Shown: positions 33,563 through 43,246 of the stretch, piece by piece | Layout: each line of letters opens with the position of its first letter | Position numbering within the stretch: position 1 is the stretch's first letter | Program-made: the position numbers and the translations under genes | NCBI RefSeq assembly: GCF_021916785.1 | Contig: NZ_JAKCFC010000013.1 | Coordinates: 62,001 to 126,000, forward strand | Source of the DNA: Mycolicibacterium lacusdiani | Lineage (GTDB): Bacteria; Actinomycetota; Actinomycetes; Mycobacteriales; Mycobacteriaceae | Length of the DNA stretch: 64,000 nucleotides | Reading direction: 5' to 3' | Notes under the pieces: generated by a model | Seen by the model: only the letters and a program-made list of their open reading frames with translations | What the model was told of the DNA's origin: nothing | Databases searched by the model: none

Positions 33563-34699
33563 ATGGCACTCGAGATACTCCCCGACGCCAAGTCGTTGCG
33601 CAGTGGCCGGCGAGAGCGGGCGCTGGCGCAGATGGAAGCCCACGACATCGACATCCTGGTGCTCGGAAGGCAGGCCAACGTCCGCTACGTGACGGGCGCC
33701 CCGCAGCTCTGGGTCGCGGGCACCCGGCCGTTCGGCCCCATCTGCGAGGTGATCCGCTCGACCGGCGAGATCCACCTGAACAGCACGTGGGACGAGGGCA
33801 TCCCCGACGAGATCAGCCACGACCACCTCTACGGTCTGGCGTGGAACCCGATGACCCTCATCGACGTGCTCAAGGCACTGCCCGGCGCGGCCACCGTGCG
33901 CCGGGTCGGAACCGATTCGCTCACACCGACATTCGCCCAGCTGCTACCGATGGCGTTCCCGAACGCAGAACTCGTCGACGCCGAGCCGGCGCTGCGTGCG
34001 GCGCGCCGGATCAAGACCGGTGACGAGATCGCCATGCTGCGCGGTGCGTTGGGCGTGGCCGAGCGTGCCATGGAGGTCGGCCGCGCGGCGCTGTTGCCCG
34101 GCTGCACCGAGCAGTCGCTGACCGGCGTGATGATGGAGGCGATGGCCGCCGGGGGAGTGACGACGCCTGCGACGCAGGACGGCGCGTGGATCACGCCCAA
34201 GGACCACTCGTGGCGCCGCGGCGCGATCGACGGTCGCGTCCGGGACGGCGATCTCGTGGCGCTGACCGCAGGCGCCCTCGCCGATGGGTACGTGGGCGAG
34301 GTCGGCAGAACCTGGCCCGTCGGGGACGTCCCGGGTTCCGACGCGCTGTTCCGCCGTTCGGCCGAACTCTGCGAGCGGCTGTTCGCGGCATGCATGCCTG
34401 GCGCCGCGGGCAGCGACCTGCTCGCCGCGTACGAGGCCGCCGGCGAGGCGTTGCCAGCGACCCCCGTCGCCCACGGTCTCGGACTCGGTTTCGATCCGCC
34501 GGTGATCTCGGCCGATCTGCCGGTCACCAGCGGCGAGGAGCGGCTGGAACCGGGAATGGTCCTGGCCGTCACCGGATACGTGTGGGAGCCCGGTGTGGGA
34601 GCGGTGTTCAGCAGGGACGCCGTGCTCGTCGGCGAGACCGGCCCCGAAGTGCTGACGCCGAGCCCCACGTGGGCGCGGTCGGCAGTCCAGATCAGCTGA
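33563..34699 (+). CDS. Degenerate M24-fold protein lacking metal ligands
   Basis: This 378-residue protein is a diverged paralogue of the preceding gene. The fold motifs remain (RYVTGAPQLW, GDEIAMLRGALGVAE, HGLGLGFDPPVIS, LEPGMVLAVTGYVWEPG), but the metal positions are changed: the first Asp is lost in ALTAGALADG, the second is Glu in GYVGEVGRTW, LEP is LAVTGYVW, and the last Glu is lost in FSRDAVLV. Only the His remains. It is probably a non-catalytic partner or has a new activity. It begins 3 bp after the active paralogue, suggesting a hetero-oligomer. Confidence 0.82.
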   Translation: MALEILPDAKSLRSGRRERALAQMEAHDIDILVLGRQANVRYVTGAPQLWVAGTRPFGPICEVIRSTGEIHLNSTWDEGIPDEISHDHLYGLAWNPMTLIDVLKALPGAATVRRVGTDSLTPTFAQLLPMAFPNAELVDAEPALRAARRIKTGDEIAMLRGALGVAERAMEVGRAALLPGCTEQSLTGVMMEAMAAGGVTTPATQDGAWITPKDHSWRRGAIDGRVRDGDLVALTAGALADGYVGEVGRTWPVGDVPGSDALFRRSAELCERLFAACMPGAAGSDLLAAYEAAGEALPATPVAHGLGLGFDPPVISADLPVTSGEERLEPGMVLAVTGYVWEPGVGAVFSRDAVLVGETGPEVLTPSPTWARSAVQIS

Positions 34700-34709
34700 G
34701 AGAGAGCCA

Positions 34710-35678
34710 ATGTCGGACGCAACGAAGCGACCATCCGCCGAGGAGATCATCCTCTACGAGAAGGATCCGAAGACCAAGATCGCCACGATCACGTTCAACC
34801 GGCCCGAGTTCCTGAACGCCCCGACGTCCGACGCCCGTCTGCGTTACGCGGACGTGGTGCGATCGGCCAGCGTCGACGACGACGTCAAGGTCGTCATCAT
34901 CCGCGGCGTCGGCGACAACCTCGGCAGCGGTGCCGACCTGCCCGAGTTCATGGAGGGCGTCGACGAGCCGGAGAAGCGGCTGCGTGAACTCAAGGTCGAC
35001 GACCCGAGCCTCGGTCCGGTCAACTATCCACCGAAGGGCACGTTCCGCAACGGGGCCACGATCAGCGGCTGGTACGCCAACGTGCAGGCGGGTAACCGAC
35101 CGTTGCAGGAACTCAAGAAGATCAGCATCGTCGAGGCCAAGGGGTACTGCTACGGCTGGCACTTCTACCAGTGCGCGGACGCCGATCTGGTGATCTCCTC
35201 GGACGACGCGCTGTTCGGCCACCCGTCGTTCCGTTATTACGGCTGGGGTCCCCGCATGTGGACCTGGGTGCAGATGATGGGTCTGCGCAAGTTCCAGGAG
35301 ATGGTGTTCACCGGCAGGCCCTTCACCGCCGAGGACATGGACAAGTGCAACTTCCTCAACAAGGTCGTCGCACGCGAGGATCTCGAGGCCGAGACCCAGA
35401 AGTACGCCCTGGCGTGCGCCAGGAACCGGCCGGTCGACACGGTCTTCATGCAGAAGATGTTCTTCGAGGTCTACAAGCAGCACCAGGGCGAGTACATGGG
35501 CAGCCTGCTGTCGGCGTTCTTCGAATCCATGGGCAGCGGGGTGGCCAACGATCGCGAAGACGATCTGGACATGGGCGAGGCGATCGACAGCGGACTCGCC
35601 GCGGCCGTCAACGACAACGACGCGAAGTTCCCGCCCGACTTCCGGTTGAGCAAGAAGAACCGGGCGAAGCTGGACTGA
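34710..35678 (+). CDS. Enoyl-CoA hydratase/isomerase family protein (large)
   Basis: This 322-residue protein has a crotonase core with an unusually long middle and C terminus. It shows IATITFNRPEFLNAP, GVGDNLGSGADLPEF, and EAKGYCYGWHFYQCADADLVISSDDALFGHPSFRYYGWGP. The usual GGG and Glu positions are replaced (GYCYGWHF), so hydration is uncertain. The size and the insert after the SGADLPEF region match a group of mycobacterial Ech proteins of unknown substrate. It lies 10 bp after the M24 pair and two bases before the double CaiB gene. Confidence 0.82.
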   Translation: MSDATKRPSAEEIILYEKDPKTKIATITFNRPEFLNAPTSDARLRYADVVRSASVDDDVKVVIIRGVGDNLGSGADLPEFMEGVDEPEKRLRELKVDDPSLGPVNYPPKGTFRNGATISGWYANVQAGNRPLQELKKISIVEAKGYCYGWHFYQCADADLVISSDDALFGHPSFRYYGWGPRMWTWVQMMGLRKFQEMVFTGRPFTAEDMDKCNFLNKVVAREDLEAETQKYALACARNRPVDTVFMQKMFFEVYKQHQGEYMGSLLSAFFESMGSGVANDREDDLDMGEAIDSGLAAAVNDNDAKFPPDFRLSKKNRAKLD

Positions 35679-35680
35679 CG

Positions 35681-38122
35681 GTGGTTGCCAACGGCTCTGC
35701 ACCACTGGACGGATACGTCGTCGTCGACCTGTCGAGCGGCATCCCCGGCGCCTACTGCACCAAACTGCTCGCCGACGCGGCCGCCGACGTCGTCAAGGTC
35801 GAGGCGCCCGAAGGGGATCCGCTGCGGCGCTGGTCGGCGTCGGGTGCCACCATCCCCGCCGGCGAGGACGGTGCGCTGTTCCGCTTCCTGGCCGGTGCCA
35901 AGCGCAGCGTCACCGCCGACCCCGCGATCACCGACGACGTCGAGATGGTCGACCGCCTGCTCGCCTCGGCGGACGCGGTGGTGTGGTCGCGTGATTCGCG
36001 GTTGGCCCGACTCGATCCGCTGACGCCGGCAGCGATCCACCGCAGGCATCCGCATCTCGTCGTCACGTCCATCACCCCGTTCGGTCTCGACGGTCCGTGG
36101 AAGGACCGACCCGCCACCGAGTTCACCCTGCAGGCGTGGTCGGGCGGCGCGATCGGCATCGGCCGCGGATCGCAGGACCGCGCACCGATACACGTCGGCG
36201 GGCAGGCGGGCGACTGGGTGTCCGGTGCGTATGCCGCCGCGATGACGCTGGCGTTCCGCGCCCGCGGAATCGGCGACGGCCACGGTGAACTGATCGATCT
36301 GTCCATGCTGGAATGCCAGATCCTCTGTCTCACCTACTATCCGGTGACCTACTTCGAGATGCTGGGCAGGCCATGGCGCACCGAGCGGCGGCCGACCGTG
36401 CCCGGAGTCGCCGAAGCCGCCGACGGCCTCGTCGCCCTCGGCTGTGGCACCGCGCAGCAGTGGTTCGATCTCTGCGCGATGTCCGGCCACGACGAATGGA
36501 TCGACGAGGAGTCGTCGCTGACGATCACTGAGCAGGCCAACCTGCACGCCGACGACCTCTACGCGTGGCTTCGCGATCAGAAGGTCGACGACGTGCGCGA
36601 CCTGGCGTCGGCGTTCCGCATCCCCAATTCGCCTGTCGGCAATGGCGAGAACGTCACGTCGATGGACCACTTCGTCGCGCGCGGTGCCTTCGTTCCGAGT
36701 CCGGACGGCGACTTCGTGCAGCCCGCGCCGCCGTACCGGCTCGGCGGGGTCACGTTGCGCGCGCCCGCATCCGCTCCGCGTCTGGGGGAGCACACCGACG
36801 AGTTGCGTTCGGCCAGGCCGCCGGCGCGACCGGCGCCGACCGGCGCTCGCGTCGCATCCGGGCTGCCGTTCGAAGGCCTTCGGGTGCTGGACATGACGAC
36901 GTTCTGGGCAGGCCCGTCGTGTACGCACGCGCTGGCCATGCTGGGGGCCGAACTCATTCACCTGGAGTCGACGCCGCGACCCGACGGGACCCGGCTCATC
37001 GCAGGCATACCCGCCACCGAGGCTCAGTGGTGGGAGCGTTCGCCGATCTTCTCGGCGCTCAACACGAACAAGCTGGGTCTGACGCTCGACTTCCAGAGCG
37101 AGCAGGGGCGCGAGTTACTGCGCCGTCTCGTCCCCACGTGCGACGTGATCGTCGAGAACTTCACGCCACGGGTCATCGATCAGATCGGGCTGGACTTCGC
37201 ATCGGTACGCGAGTTGCGCAGCGACATCGTCATGCTGCGGATGCCGGGCTTCGGACTCGACGGCCCGTGGCGGGACAACCCCGCGTTCGCGTACATCATC
37301 GAGGACGCATCAGGATTGAGTTGGCTCACCGGCTATCCCGACCGCAACCCGTACGAGCCGTACTCGATCGGAGATCCCAACGCGGGGGTGCACGCCGTCA
37401 CCGCGCTGCAGCTGGCTCTCGAACATCGGCGCCGTACCGGCGAAGGCGTCCTCGTTGAGGCAGCGATGGTCGATGCGGCGCTCAACGTCGCCGCCGAGCA
37501 GGTGATCGAGCACTCGGCCTACGGAGTGCTGCTGCAACGGGCGGGCAATCGAGGTCCGACCGCCGCGCCGCAGAACGTCTACCAGGTGGCGGGTGTCGAC
37601 GAATTCGGCCGCGAGGACTGCTGGGTGGCGGTCGCCGTCGCCACCGACGAGCAATGGGTGGGGCTGCGCAATGCCATCGGCAGGCCCGAGTGGGCGATGG
37701 ATCCAGAACTGGACAGAATGGCGGGTCGGCGGCGTCGACACGACGCGATCGACGACGGCATCGGTGCCTGGTGCCGTGCCCGTACGGGTGATCAGGTGGT
37801 CGAGACGCTCGCCGACGCCGGCGTCCCGGTGGCCAAGGTGATGCAGCCGCACCGGCAGCTGGAGATCGAACAACTGCGGCACCGCGGCTTCTTCGAGGAA
37901 CTCGGCCATCCGGTCAACCCCTCCGCGCCGCACAGCACGCTGCCGATCAACCTGGTTTCGGGGCCGGGCGCATTCCATCGGGCCCCGGCCCCGCTGCTGG
38001 GGGAGCACAACCATGAGATCCTGCGGTCCATCGGCGTGAGCGACGAGGAGATCGCCGAGCTGGAGGCCGACGGCGTCATCGGCACGGCGCCCGCCGTCGG
38101 CGGGCGCAGGTCGAAGCGCTGA
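35681..38122 (+). CDS. Fused double CaiB/BaiF CoA-transferase
   Basis: This 813-residue protein consists of two family III CoA-transferase domains in one chain, about residues 1-390 and 395-800 (second start near GLPFEGLRVLDMTTFWAGPS). Single-domain enzymes of about 400 residues normally form interlocked dimers, so the fusion may make a built-in dimer. The catalytic Asp position reads Glu in the first half (IDLSMLE) but is Asp in the second (VEAAMVDA), suggesting only the second site is classical. GTG 35681 is the nearest start after the crotonase stop. It is the last gene of the operon from 28925. Confidence 0.87.
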   Translation: MVANGSAPLDGYVVVDLSSGIPGAYCTKLLADAAADVVKVEAPEGDPLRRWSASGATIPAGEDGALFRFLAGAKRSVTADPAITDDVEMVDRLLASADAVVWSRDSRLARLDPLTPAAIHRRHPHLVVTSITPFGLDGPWKDRPATEFTLQAWSGGAIGIGRGSQDRAPIHVGGQAGDWVSGAYAAAMTLAFRARGIGDGHGELIDLSMLECQILCLTYYPVTYFEMLGRPWRTERRPTVPGVAEAADGLVALGCGTAQQWFDLCAMSGHDEWIDEESSLTITEQANLHADDLYAWLRDQKVDDVRDLASAFRIPNSPVGNGENVTSMDHFVARGAFVPSPDGDFVQPAPPYRLGGVTLRAPASAPRLGEHTDELRSARPPARPAPTGARVASGLPFEGLRVLDMTTFWAGPSCTHALAMLGAELIHLESTPRPDGTRLIAGIPATEAQWWERSPIFSALNTNKLGLTLDFQSEQGRELLRRLVPTCDVIVENFTPRVIDQIGLDFASVRELRSDIVMLRMPGFGLDGPWRDNPAFAYIIEDASGLSWLTGYPDRNPYEPYSIGDPNAGVHAVTALQLALEHRRRTGEGVLVEAAMVDAALNVAAEQVIEHSAYGVLLQRAGNRGPTAAPQNVYQVAGVDEFGREDCWVAVAVATDEQWVGLRNAIGRPEWAMDPELDRMAGRRRRHDAIDDGIGAWCRARTGDQVVETLADAGVPVAKVMQPHRQLEIEQLRHRGFFEELGHPVNPSAPHSTLPINLVSGPGAFHRAPAPLLGEHNHEILRSIGVSDEEIAELEADGVIGTAPAVGGRRSKR

Positions 38123-38287
38123 CCGGTGTAGTGCGCCGTTGTTTTGCAGCAAATTTTGCAATTACCAAGACGGTTGATTGACCGGGGCGCACGCCACTCG
38201 TGGTGAAACGCATTTGCATGGAATACATTCCCGAAATTGGGGATTTCATGTCAAACGCATATCATCCGAGTCGACTAAACGAAAGAC

Positions 38288-38328
38288 GGGGCTGCGGAGC
38301 CGACCCATTCGGTCGGCTCCGCAGCCCC
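38288..38328. terminator. Strong hairpin terminator, perfect 18-bp stem
   Basis: Arms GGGGCTGCGGAGCCGACC (38288-38305) and its exact complement (38311-38328) enclose the loop CATTC. It lies between the convergent double CaiB gene (ends 38122) and the small exported protein gene, closer to the latter. No long T-run follows. Confidence 0.8.
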
Positions 38329-38371
38329 AATTCGCGGACGAACGGATCGGTCATCGTTCGTGCGGTACCCG

Positions 38372-38599
38372 TTAGTCGCCGAGGATGAGCGCAGGCGATG
38401 CGAACTCGCCGTAGCTGCGCGGCTCGGACACCGGCGGCGGTGTGGCGTGAATGTGCACGTGGCCGTCACGCTGGGTGATCGTCGCCCCTGTTGGCGCGGT
38501 ATCGACGCCGACGCTGGCGGCAGACGCAGCAGGTGCGGTGACGATGGCCGCCGCGGCCGCTCCGGTGATGACGAGTGTGGCGATGTGGCTGAACTTCAT
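38372..38599 (-). CDS. Small exported protein, unknown function
   Basis: This 75-residue protein starts with a typical signal peptide: MKFSH, a hydrophobic alanine-rich stretch and an ASA-type cleavage site near residues 25-28. The mature part is about 48 residues, with ITQRDGHVHIHATPPP and a glycine/aspartate ending. It has no cysteines and no recognised domain. Such small secreted proteins are common in mycobacteria. It stands alone, ends before a strong hairpin, and is unlikely to be part of the catabolic pathway. Confidence 0.7.
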   Translation of the reverse strand: MKFSHIATLVITGAAAAAIVTAPAASAASVGVDTAPTGATITQRDGHVHIHATPPPVSEPRSYGEFASPALILGD

Positions 38600-38781
38600 G
38601 ATTCTCCCTGGGTGAGGTGGTGTGTCGTTTGTCGACGTCGCCGCTGCAGGAATTCCCGGCTCGAGAATTGCAATGCGTCGGCTACGAGTTCCAATTTAAT
38701 GCGCCCAGGGTCGCGTGCCAGTTGTTCATATGGAACGCAAATATCGTGCGAGTGTTTGCATCGGCGGCAAACGCGATGCGC

Positions 38782-40023
38782 TCAGGTCGGCAGGATGCCG
38801 TCGACCCCGTGCGTCGCCCAGAGATTGAGGACGTTGGCCATCATCTGCAACCGGCACCGCACGCTCTCGACGTCGCGGATCCCTCGGTCGAACCGCGTCG
38901 AGTGGGCATCGAGGTCGCGCACCGTCGAGCCGACGTAGGAGGGGACGTCGAGGAGCCACGTCATGCCCATCACCGACGCGTAGAGCAGCACGTGCCGCAC
39001 CAGCACGTCGACGTCGACTTTTGCGCCGCCGTGGCGATGGAACTCGTGGACGAACCCGGTCAGCAGCTCGCGCAGGTGGTCGTCCCACAGGTCGGTCTCC
39101 GCACTGCACATCGCGCCCCAGATCGCCATGGCCACGTTCATGCGTCCGACGCAGCCCCAATCCATGAGGCCGCACTGCAGGCCGTCGTGGTCGTCGCGCC
39201 AGAACCAGGCGTTGTCCACGTTGGCATTCCAGTGACATAGCGCGGTCAGATCTGATCGGCCACCCAGCAGTGCCCATGCGTCCGATTCGCGACGCAGTAG
39301 TTCCGGCAGGGTGTCGCGGAGGCCGGTGAGGAACGGTGCGGAGCGGACGGACTCGGGCAGCAGGCCGGGGTACGCCGCCGCGAAGTCCGCCAGGCGGTCG
39401 ACGCGGCGTAGGAGTTTCGAGCGGTCCAGATGCGGCCGCGGACCGACGGTCGGAACGCTGGCGCCGACGTCGCACTCGATCGCACCGCGGCGGTCGGCGC
39501 CGGCCAATCGCGCGACGGACGCCAACAGGGCGCGATAGTGGCCGACCTGGTCGGGCATGTCGTAGTCCATGCACTTGGCGTACTGCGGTTCGATGCCGTC
39601 GCGGCCGAACGGAATGCACTCCGTGAGCAGGATTCCCGTGCCAGAGTCACGGTGGTAGTCGGCGAACAGGACGGTCGGCACGGTGACCGGGAAGCCGTCG
39701 CGTCGGGTGGCGGCGGCGAAGGCCACCTCCGATTCCATTTGCGTGCGTCCTTCATCGCGTTCGGGGTCGTCGAGGTCGCGGGAGAACTTGGCGAACAGGT
39801 CGCGGTGCGGACCCGGCTGGCGATAGGTCACCGACAGGGCCAGCTTGCGTCCCGTACTGCCGCCCGCGAATTCGTTGCAGGCCGTGACGGCGGTGACCTC
39901 GTTGTCATGACCCAGTGAGCCGAACCGATGGAACGCGTCGGTGAGGAAGCGAGTTCCACCGTCGCGCAACGCATCGGGGTCGGCGGGTATGGGTGTCTCG
40001 GTCGCATCCCCGATGACCCACAC
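38782..40023 (-). CDS. Phosphotransferase-family (APH/kinase-like) protein
   Basis: This protein, about 413 residues, has a protein-kinase-like fold related to aminoglycoside/choline kinases. The catalytic loop reads CHWNANVDNAWFW, where the usual Asp of HxD is Asn, and the Mg-binding Asp is in LMDWGCVGR. It has the pattern of a mycobacterial group of uncharacterised phosphotransferases. The start is uncertain: GTG 40023 is used here, since an in-frame ATG at 40179 would run into the divergent WS/DGAT gene. The activity may be weak or altered. Confidence 0.75.
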   Translation of the reverse strand: MWVIGDATETPIPADPDALRDGGTRFLTDAFHRFGSLGHDNEVTAVTACNEFAGGSTGRKLALSVTYRQPGPHRDLFAKFSRDLDDPERDEGRTQMESEVAFAAATRRDGFPVTVPTVLFADYHRDSGTGILLTECIPFGRDGIEPQYAKCMDYDMPDQVGHYRALLASVARLAGADRRGAIECDVGASVPTVGPRPHLDRSKLLRRVDRLADFAAAYPGLLPESVRSAPFLTGLRDTLPELLRRESDAWALLGGRSDLTALCHWNANVDNAWFWRDDHDGLQCGLMDWGCVGRMNVAMAIWGAMCSAETDLWDDHLRELLTGFVHEFHRHGGAKVDVDVLVRHVLLYASVMGMTWLLDVPSYVGSTVRDLDAHSTRFDRGIRDVESVRCRLQMMANVLNLWATHGVDGILPT

Positions 40024-40159
40024 CCGCGCCAGCGTACGCGCGTAAGCGAACGCCGTATCGGGTTCGCAGCGACTGGTGACGGTGTCGCCAAAACGACGGG
40101 GCGGCCGCGGCAACGGTGGTTCGATGGCTTGGGCGGAGGCGGCGAATCGAGGTGGGCAC

Positions 40160-41596
40160 GTGAAGCGGCTCAACGGCATGGATGCCTATCTGCTGTACAC
40201 CGAGACACCCAGCCTGCACTCGCACACGCTGAAGGTGGCGGTGGTCGACGCGACCGGGATCGCGGGCCAGTTCGACTTCGAGGCGTTCCGAACGCACTTC
40301 CGCCGCAGGCTGCACCTACTCGAACCGTTCCGATACCGTCTGGTCGAGATCCCCTTGCGCCTGCACCATCCGATGTGGATGGAGGACTGCGACGTCGACC
40401 TCGACTACCACCTGCGCCGGGTACGGGTGCCTGCGCCGGGCGGCCGCAGAGAACTCGACGAGGTCATCTCGCGGGTGGCCTCGACACCGTTGGACCGGTC
40501 CCGGCCGATGTGGGAGTTCTACTTCGCCGAGGGGCTGGCCGGCGAGCGCTACGCATTGATCGGCAAGGTGCACCATGCCCTCGCCGACGGTGTGGCGTCG
40601 GTGAATCTCCTTGCCCGCGCGATGGACATCGTGGGCGGGCCGACGCCCGAGCGCGACGACGAACCGACGTGCGAGCCGCCGCGCCCCACCCGCCTGCTGG
40701 CCGACGCCGGACGCGACCACGTGCGCCAGATCGGCGAGCTGCCCGGCTTGGTCAGGGACGCTGTCACCGGATTCGCCAGGGTCCGCCGTCGTGCGCGGCA
40801 GCGCGTGGACATCCCAGACCTCGCCGACGACTTCAGCGCGCCTGCGACGTTCCTGAACCATCAGGTATCACCCGAACGGCGGTTCGGCAGCGCCGCGCTC
40901 GCTCTGTCGGAGGTCAAGCAGGTGGCGAAGGCGCTGGGCGTCAGCGTCAACGACGTCGTACTCTCGACCGCGGCAGGAGCGTTGCGTCGGTTGTTGATTC
41001 GCTACGACGGTCACGCCGACGAACCGATCATCGCCTCGGTGCCCACGGCGACGAACAGGTCGCCGAACCGGGTCACCGGAAACGAGATCAGCGGTCTGTC
41101 GATCTCGCTACCCGTGCACGTCGCCGATCCGGTCGAACGGGTCCGGCTGGTGGCGACGGCGACCGGACGGGCCAAGGAGGATCACGAGCTGATCGGTCCC
41201 GAACTGTACTGCCGCCTGATGACCTATCTCCCCACTGCCGTCGCGCCGGGAGCGTTCCGCTGGCTGTCCGAGCGCGACGGCCGGAACAGGCTGATGAACG
41301 TGGCCGTGTCGAACGTGCCGGGCCCTCGGGAGCGAGGGCACTTCGCGGGCGCGCCGGTGGTCGAGTTGTACTCCACCGGCGTGCTGTCCCTCGGTGCGCC
41401 GGTGAACATCACGGTGTGGAGCTACGTCGATCAGCTGGGCGTGGCCGTGCTGACCGACGACCAGACCTTCGCCGACGTCCACGAGGCGACCGGAGCGTTC
41501 ACCGACGCATTCTTCGAGATCCGCTCTGCTGCAGGGATCACGAGTGATCCGACCGTTGTCGAGAGTGCGCTGCCCGAGGTGGCGGTGGACGGGTGA
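40160..41596 (+). CDS. Wax ester synthase/diacylglycerol acyltransferase (WS/DGAT)
   Basis: This 478-residue bifunctional acyltransferase makes storage triacylglycerol or wax esters from acyl-CoA. The catalytic motif HHALADG is at residues 138-144, and the family regions NGMDAYLLYTETP, PLDRSRPMWEFYF and NVAVSNVPGPR are present. Mycobacteria carry many such genes. GTG 40160 follows GAGGTGGG and begins with the conserved KRLNGMDA. The stop meets the convergent FadD gene stop back to back (TGA/TCA). The lipid role sets this block apart from the aromatic catabolic genes. Confidence 0.92.
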   Translation: MKRLNGMDAYLLYTETPSLHSHTLKVAVVDATGIAGQFDFEAFRTHFRRRLHLLEPFRYRLVEIPLRLHHPMWMEDCDVDLDYHLRRVRVPAPGGRRELDEVISRVASTPLDRSRPMWEFYFAEGLAGERYALIGKVHHALADGVASVNLLARAMDIVGGPTPERDDEPTCEPPRPTRLLADAGRDHVRQIGELPGLVRDAVTGFARVRRRARQRVDIPDLADDFSAPATFLNHQVSPERRFGSAALALSEVKQVAKALGVSVNDVVLSTAAGALRRLLIRYDGHADEPIIASVPTATNRSPNRVTGNEISGLSISLPVHVADPVERVRLVATATGRAKEDHELIGPELYCRLMTYLPTAVAPGAFRWLSERDGRNRLMNVAVSNVPGPRERGHFAGAPVVELYSTGVLSLGAPVNITVWSYVDQLGVAVLTDDQTFADVHEATGAFTDAFFEIRSAAGITSDPTVVESALPEVAVDG

Positions 41597-43246
41597 TCAA
41601 CCGCCGGCGCGGGCGCGTAGTTCGGCTCGCAGGATCTTGCCGGTCGCGTTGCGGGGCAGTTCGTCGAGCGCGATGACCTCACGCGGGACCTTGTAGTTCG
41701 CGAGGGTGTCCCGGACGTGGCGGCGCAGGGTGTCGGCATCGGCCGACGCGCCCGACCGTGGCACGACGAACGCGACCAGCCGTTGCCCGTACTCGTCGTC
41801 GGCGACGCCGACGACGCTGGCCTCCGCGACGTCCGGGTGGCCGGCGAGTACCTTCTCGACCTCCATCGGATAGACGTTCTCGCCGCCGGAGACGATCATC
41901 TCGTCGTCGCGGCCGACGACGAACAGGCGACCGTCGGGGTCGACGTATCCCATGTCACCGGACGCCATGAAGCCGTCGTGGTAGGTCTTTCCATCGGCGG
42001 CCGACCCTTCGGTGTAGCCGTCGAACAACGTGGCACTGCGGACGAAGATCTGCCCGACCGCACCGTCGCGCACGGGCCCGAACGCCTCGTCGAGGATGCG
42101 GACCTCGGTACCGTCGGCAGGTCGCCCCGCGGTGTCGGGTGCTGCGCGCAGGTCCGCGGGGGTCGCGGTCGCGATCATGCCGGCCTCGGTGGCGTTGTAG
42201 TTGTTGTAGACCACGTCGCCGAACTCGTCCATGAAGCGCGTAACGACGTCGGGCCGCATGCGCGAGCCGGATGCCGTGACGAAGCGCAGTGTGCGCCCGT
42301 GGTACTCGCGCCGCACGTCGTCCGGTAGGTCCATGATCCGGTCGAGCATGACCGGAACCACCACGAGACCGGAGGCGCCGTGGCGGTCGACGAGGTCGAG
42401 TGTGGCAGCGGGATCGAATCGCCTGCGAGTCACGATCGTGGTGGCCATGAACGCGGCGAAGACGAGCTGTGAGTAGCCCCAGGCGTGGAACATGGGGGCG
42501 GCGATGACCGTGACTTCTCCGGAGCGCCAGGGGATCCGGTCGAGGATGCCCTTCAGTTCGGTAGCGCCGCCGCCCGACGTCGGCCGTGCGCCCTTGGGCG
42601 TGCCGGTGGTGCCCGAGGTCAGCAGCACGATCTTGGCACGGCCCGTCGTTCGCTCCGGTCGGCTCCCGACGTTCGTGCGGATCAGCCCCTCGACGGTGAG
42701 CCGGGGGAGCGGCTGCTCGGTGTCGGTCCAGCCGAGGATGCGCGTGGCACCGGGTGCGTCGGCCAGGGCCTGATCCACGGTTGGGCCGAACTCTTCGTCG
42801 TAGACGATGACGTCGACGCCCTCGCGACCCACGACCTCGGCGAGCGCGGGTCCGGCGAACGAGGTGTTGAGCAACAGGACGTGGGCGCCGATCCTGTCGG
42901 CGGCCATCAGCGCGGACACGAACCCGCGATGGTTGCGGCACATGATGCCGACCGTCGTGGGCGGCGAGGGCAGGCGCTGCAGGCCGGCGGCCAGCGAGCG
43001 GGCGCGATCGTCGAGCTGCCGCCACGTCAGGGAGCCCAGCTCGTCCACCAGCCCACTGGCATCGGGACACCGCCGAGCCGCGATGGCGAAGCCGAGGGTC
43101 ACCGAGCCGCCGTCGCGCACCGCCGCGGCCATCCTCACGTACCTGTCCGGGCGCAGGGGGGCCAGCACGCCTGCCCGCACCAATGTGGCCAGCGTGCCCA
43201 CGATCTCGCCGGCGCTGGCCGCGACCGAACTCAGCATCGCCGTCAC
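41597..43246 (-). CDS. AMP-dependent acyl-CoA ligase (FadD12-like)
   Basis: This 549-residue ANL enzyme has the AMP-binding motif LLTSGTTGTPKGARP, NNYNATEAGM, GFMASGDMGYVDPDGRLFVVGRDDEMIVSGGENVYP and the catalytic lysine in NATGKILRAEL. It has the look of mycobacterial fatty-acid ligases such as FadD12/FadD4. It probably activates fatty acids for the WS/DGAT or for degradation. The start overlaps the stop of the acyltransferase gene upstream (4 bp), so the two are translated together. Confidence 0.88.
   Translation of the reverse strand: MTAMLSSVAASAGEIVGTLATLVRAGVLAPLRPDRYVRMAAAVRDGGSVTLGFAIAARRCPDASGLVDELGSLTWRQLDDRARSLAAGLQRLPSPPTTVGIMCRNHRGFVSALMAADRIGAHVLLLNTSFAGPALAEVVGREGVDVIVYDEEFGPTVDQALADAPGATRILGWTDTEQPLPRLTVEGLIRTNVGSRPERTTGRAKIVLLTSGTTGTPKGARPTSGGGATELKGILDRIPWRSGEVTVIAAPMFHAWGYSQLVFAAFMATTIVTRRRFDPAATLDLVDRHGASGLVVVPVMLDRIMDLPDDVRREYHGRTLRFVTASGSRMRPDVVTRFMDEFGDVVYNNYNATEAGMIATATPADLRAAPDTAGRPADGTEVRILDEAFGPVRDGAVGQIFVRSATLFDGYTEGSAADGKTYHDGFMASGDMGYVDPDGRLFVVGRDDEMIVSGGENVYPMEVEKVLAGHPDVAEASVVGVADDEYGQRLVAFVVPRSGASADADTLRRHVRDTLANYKVPREVIALDELPRNATGKILRAELRARAGG

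Noticed and set aside
35171..38122. Upstream extension of the double CaiB gene across the crotonase
   Set aside because: The extra 170 residues are a shadow of the crotonase frame. CaiB homology begins just after 35681.
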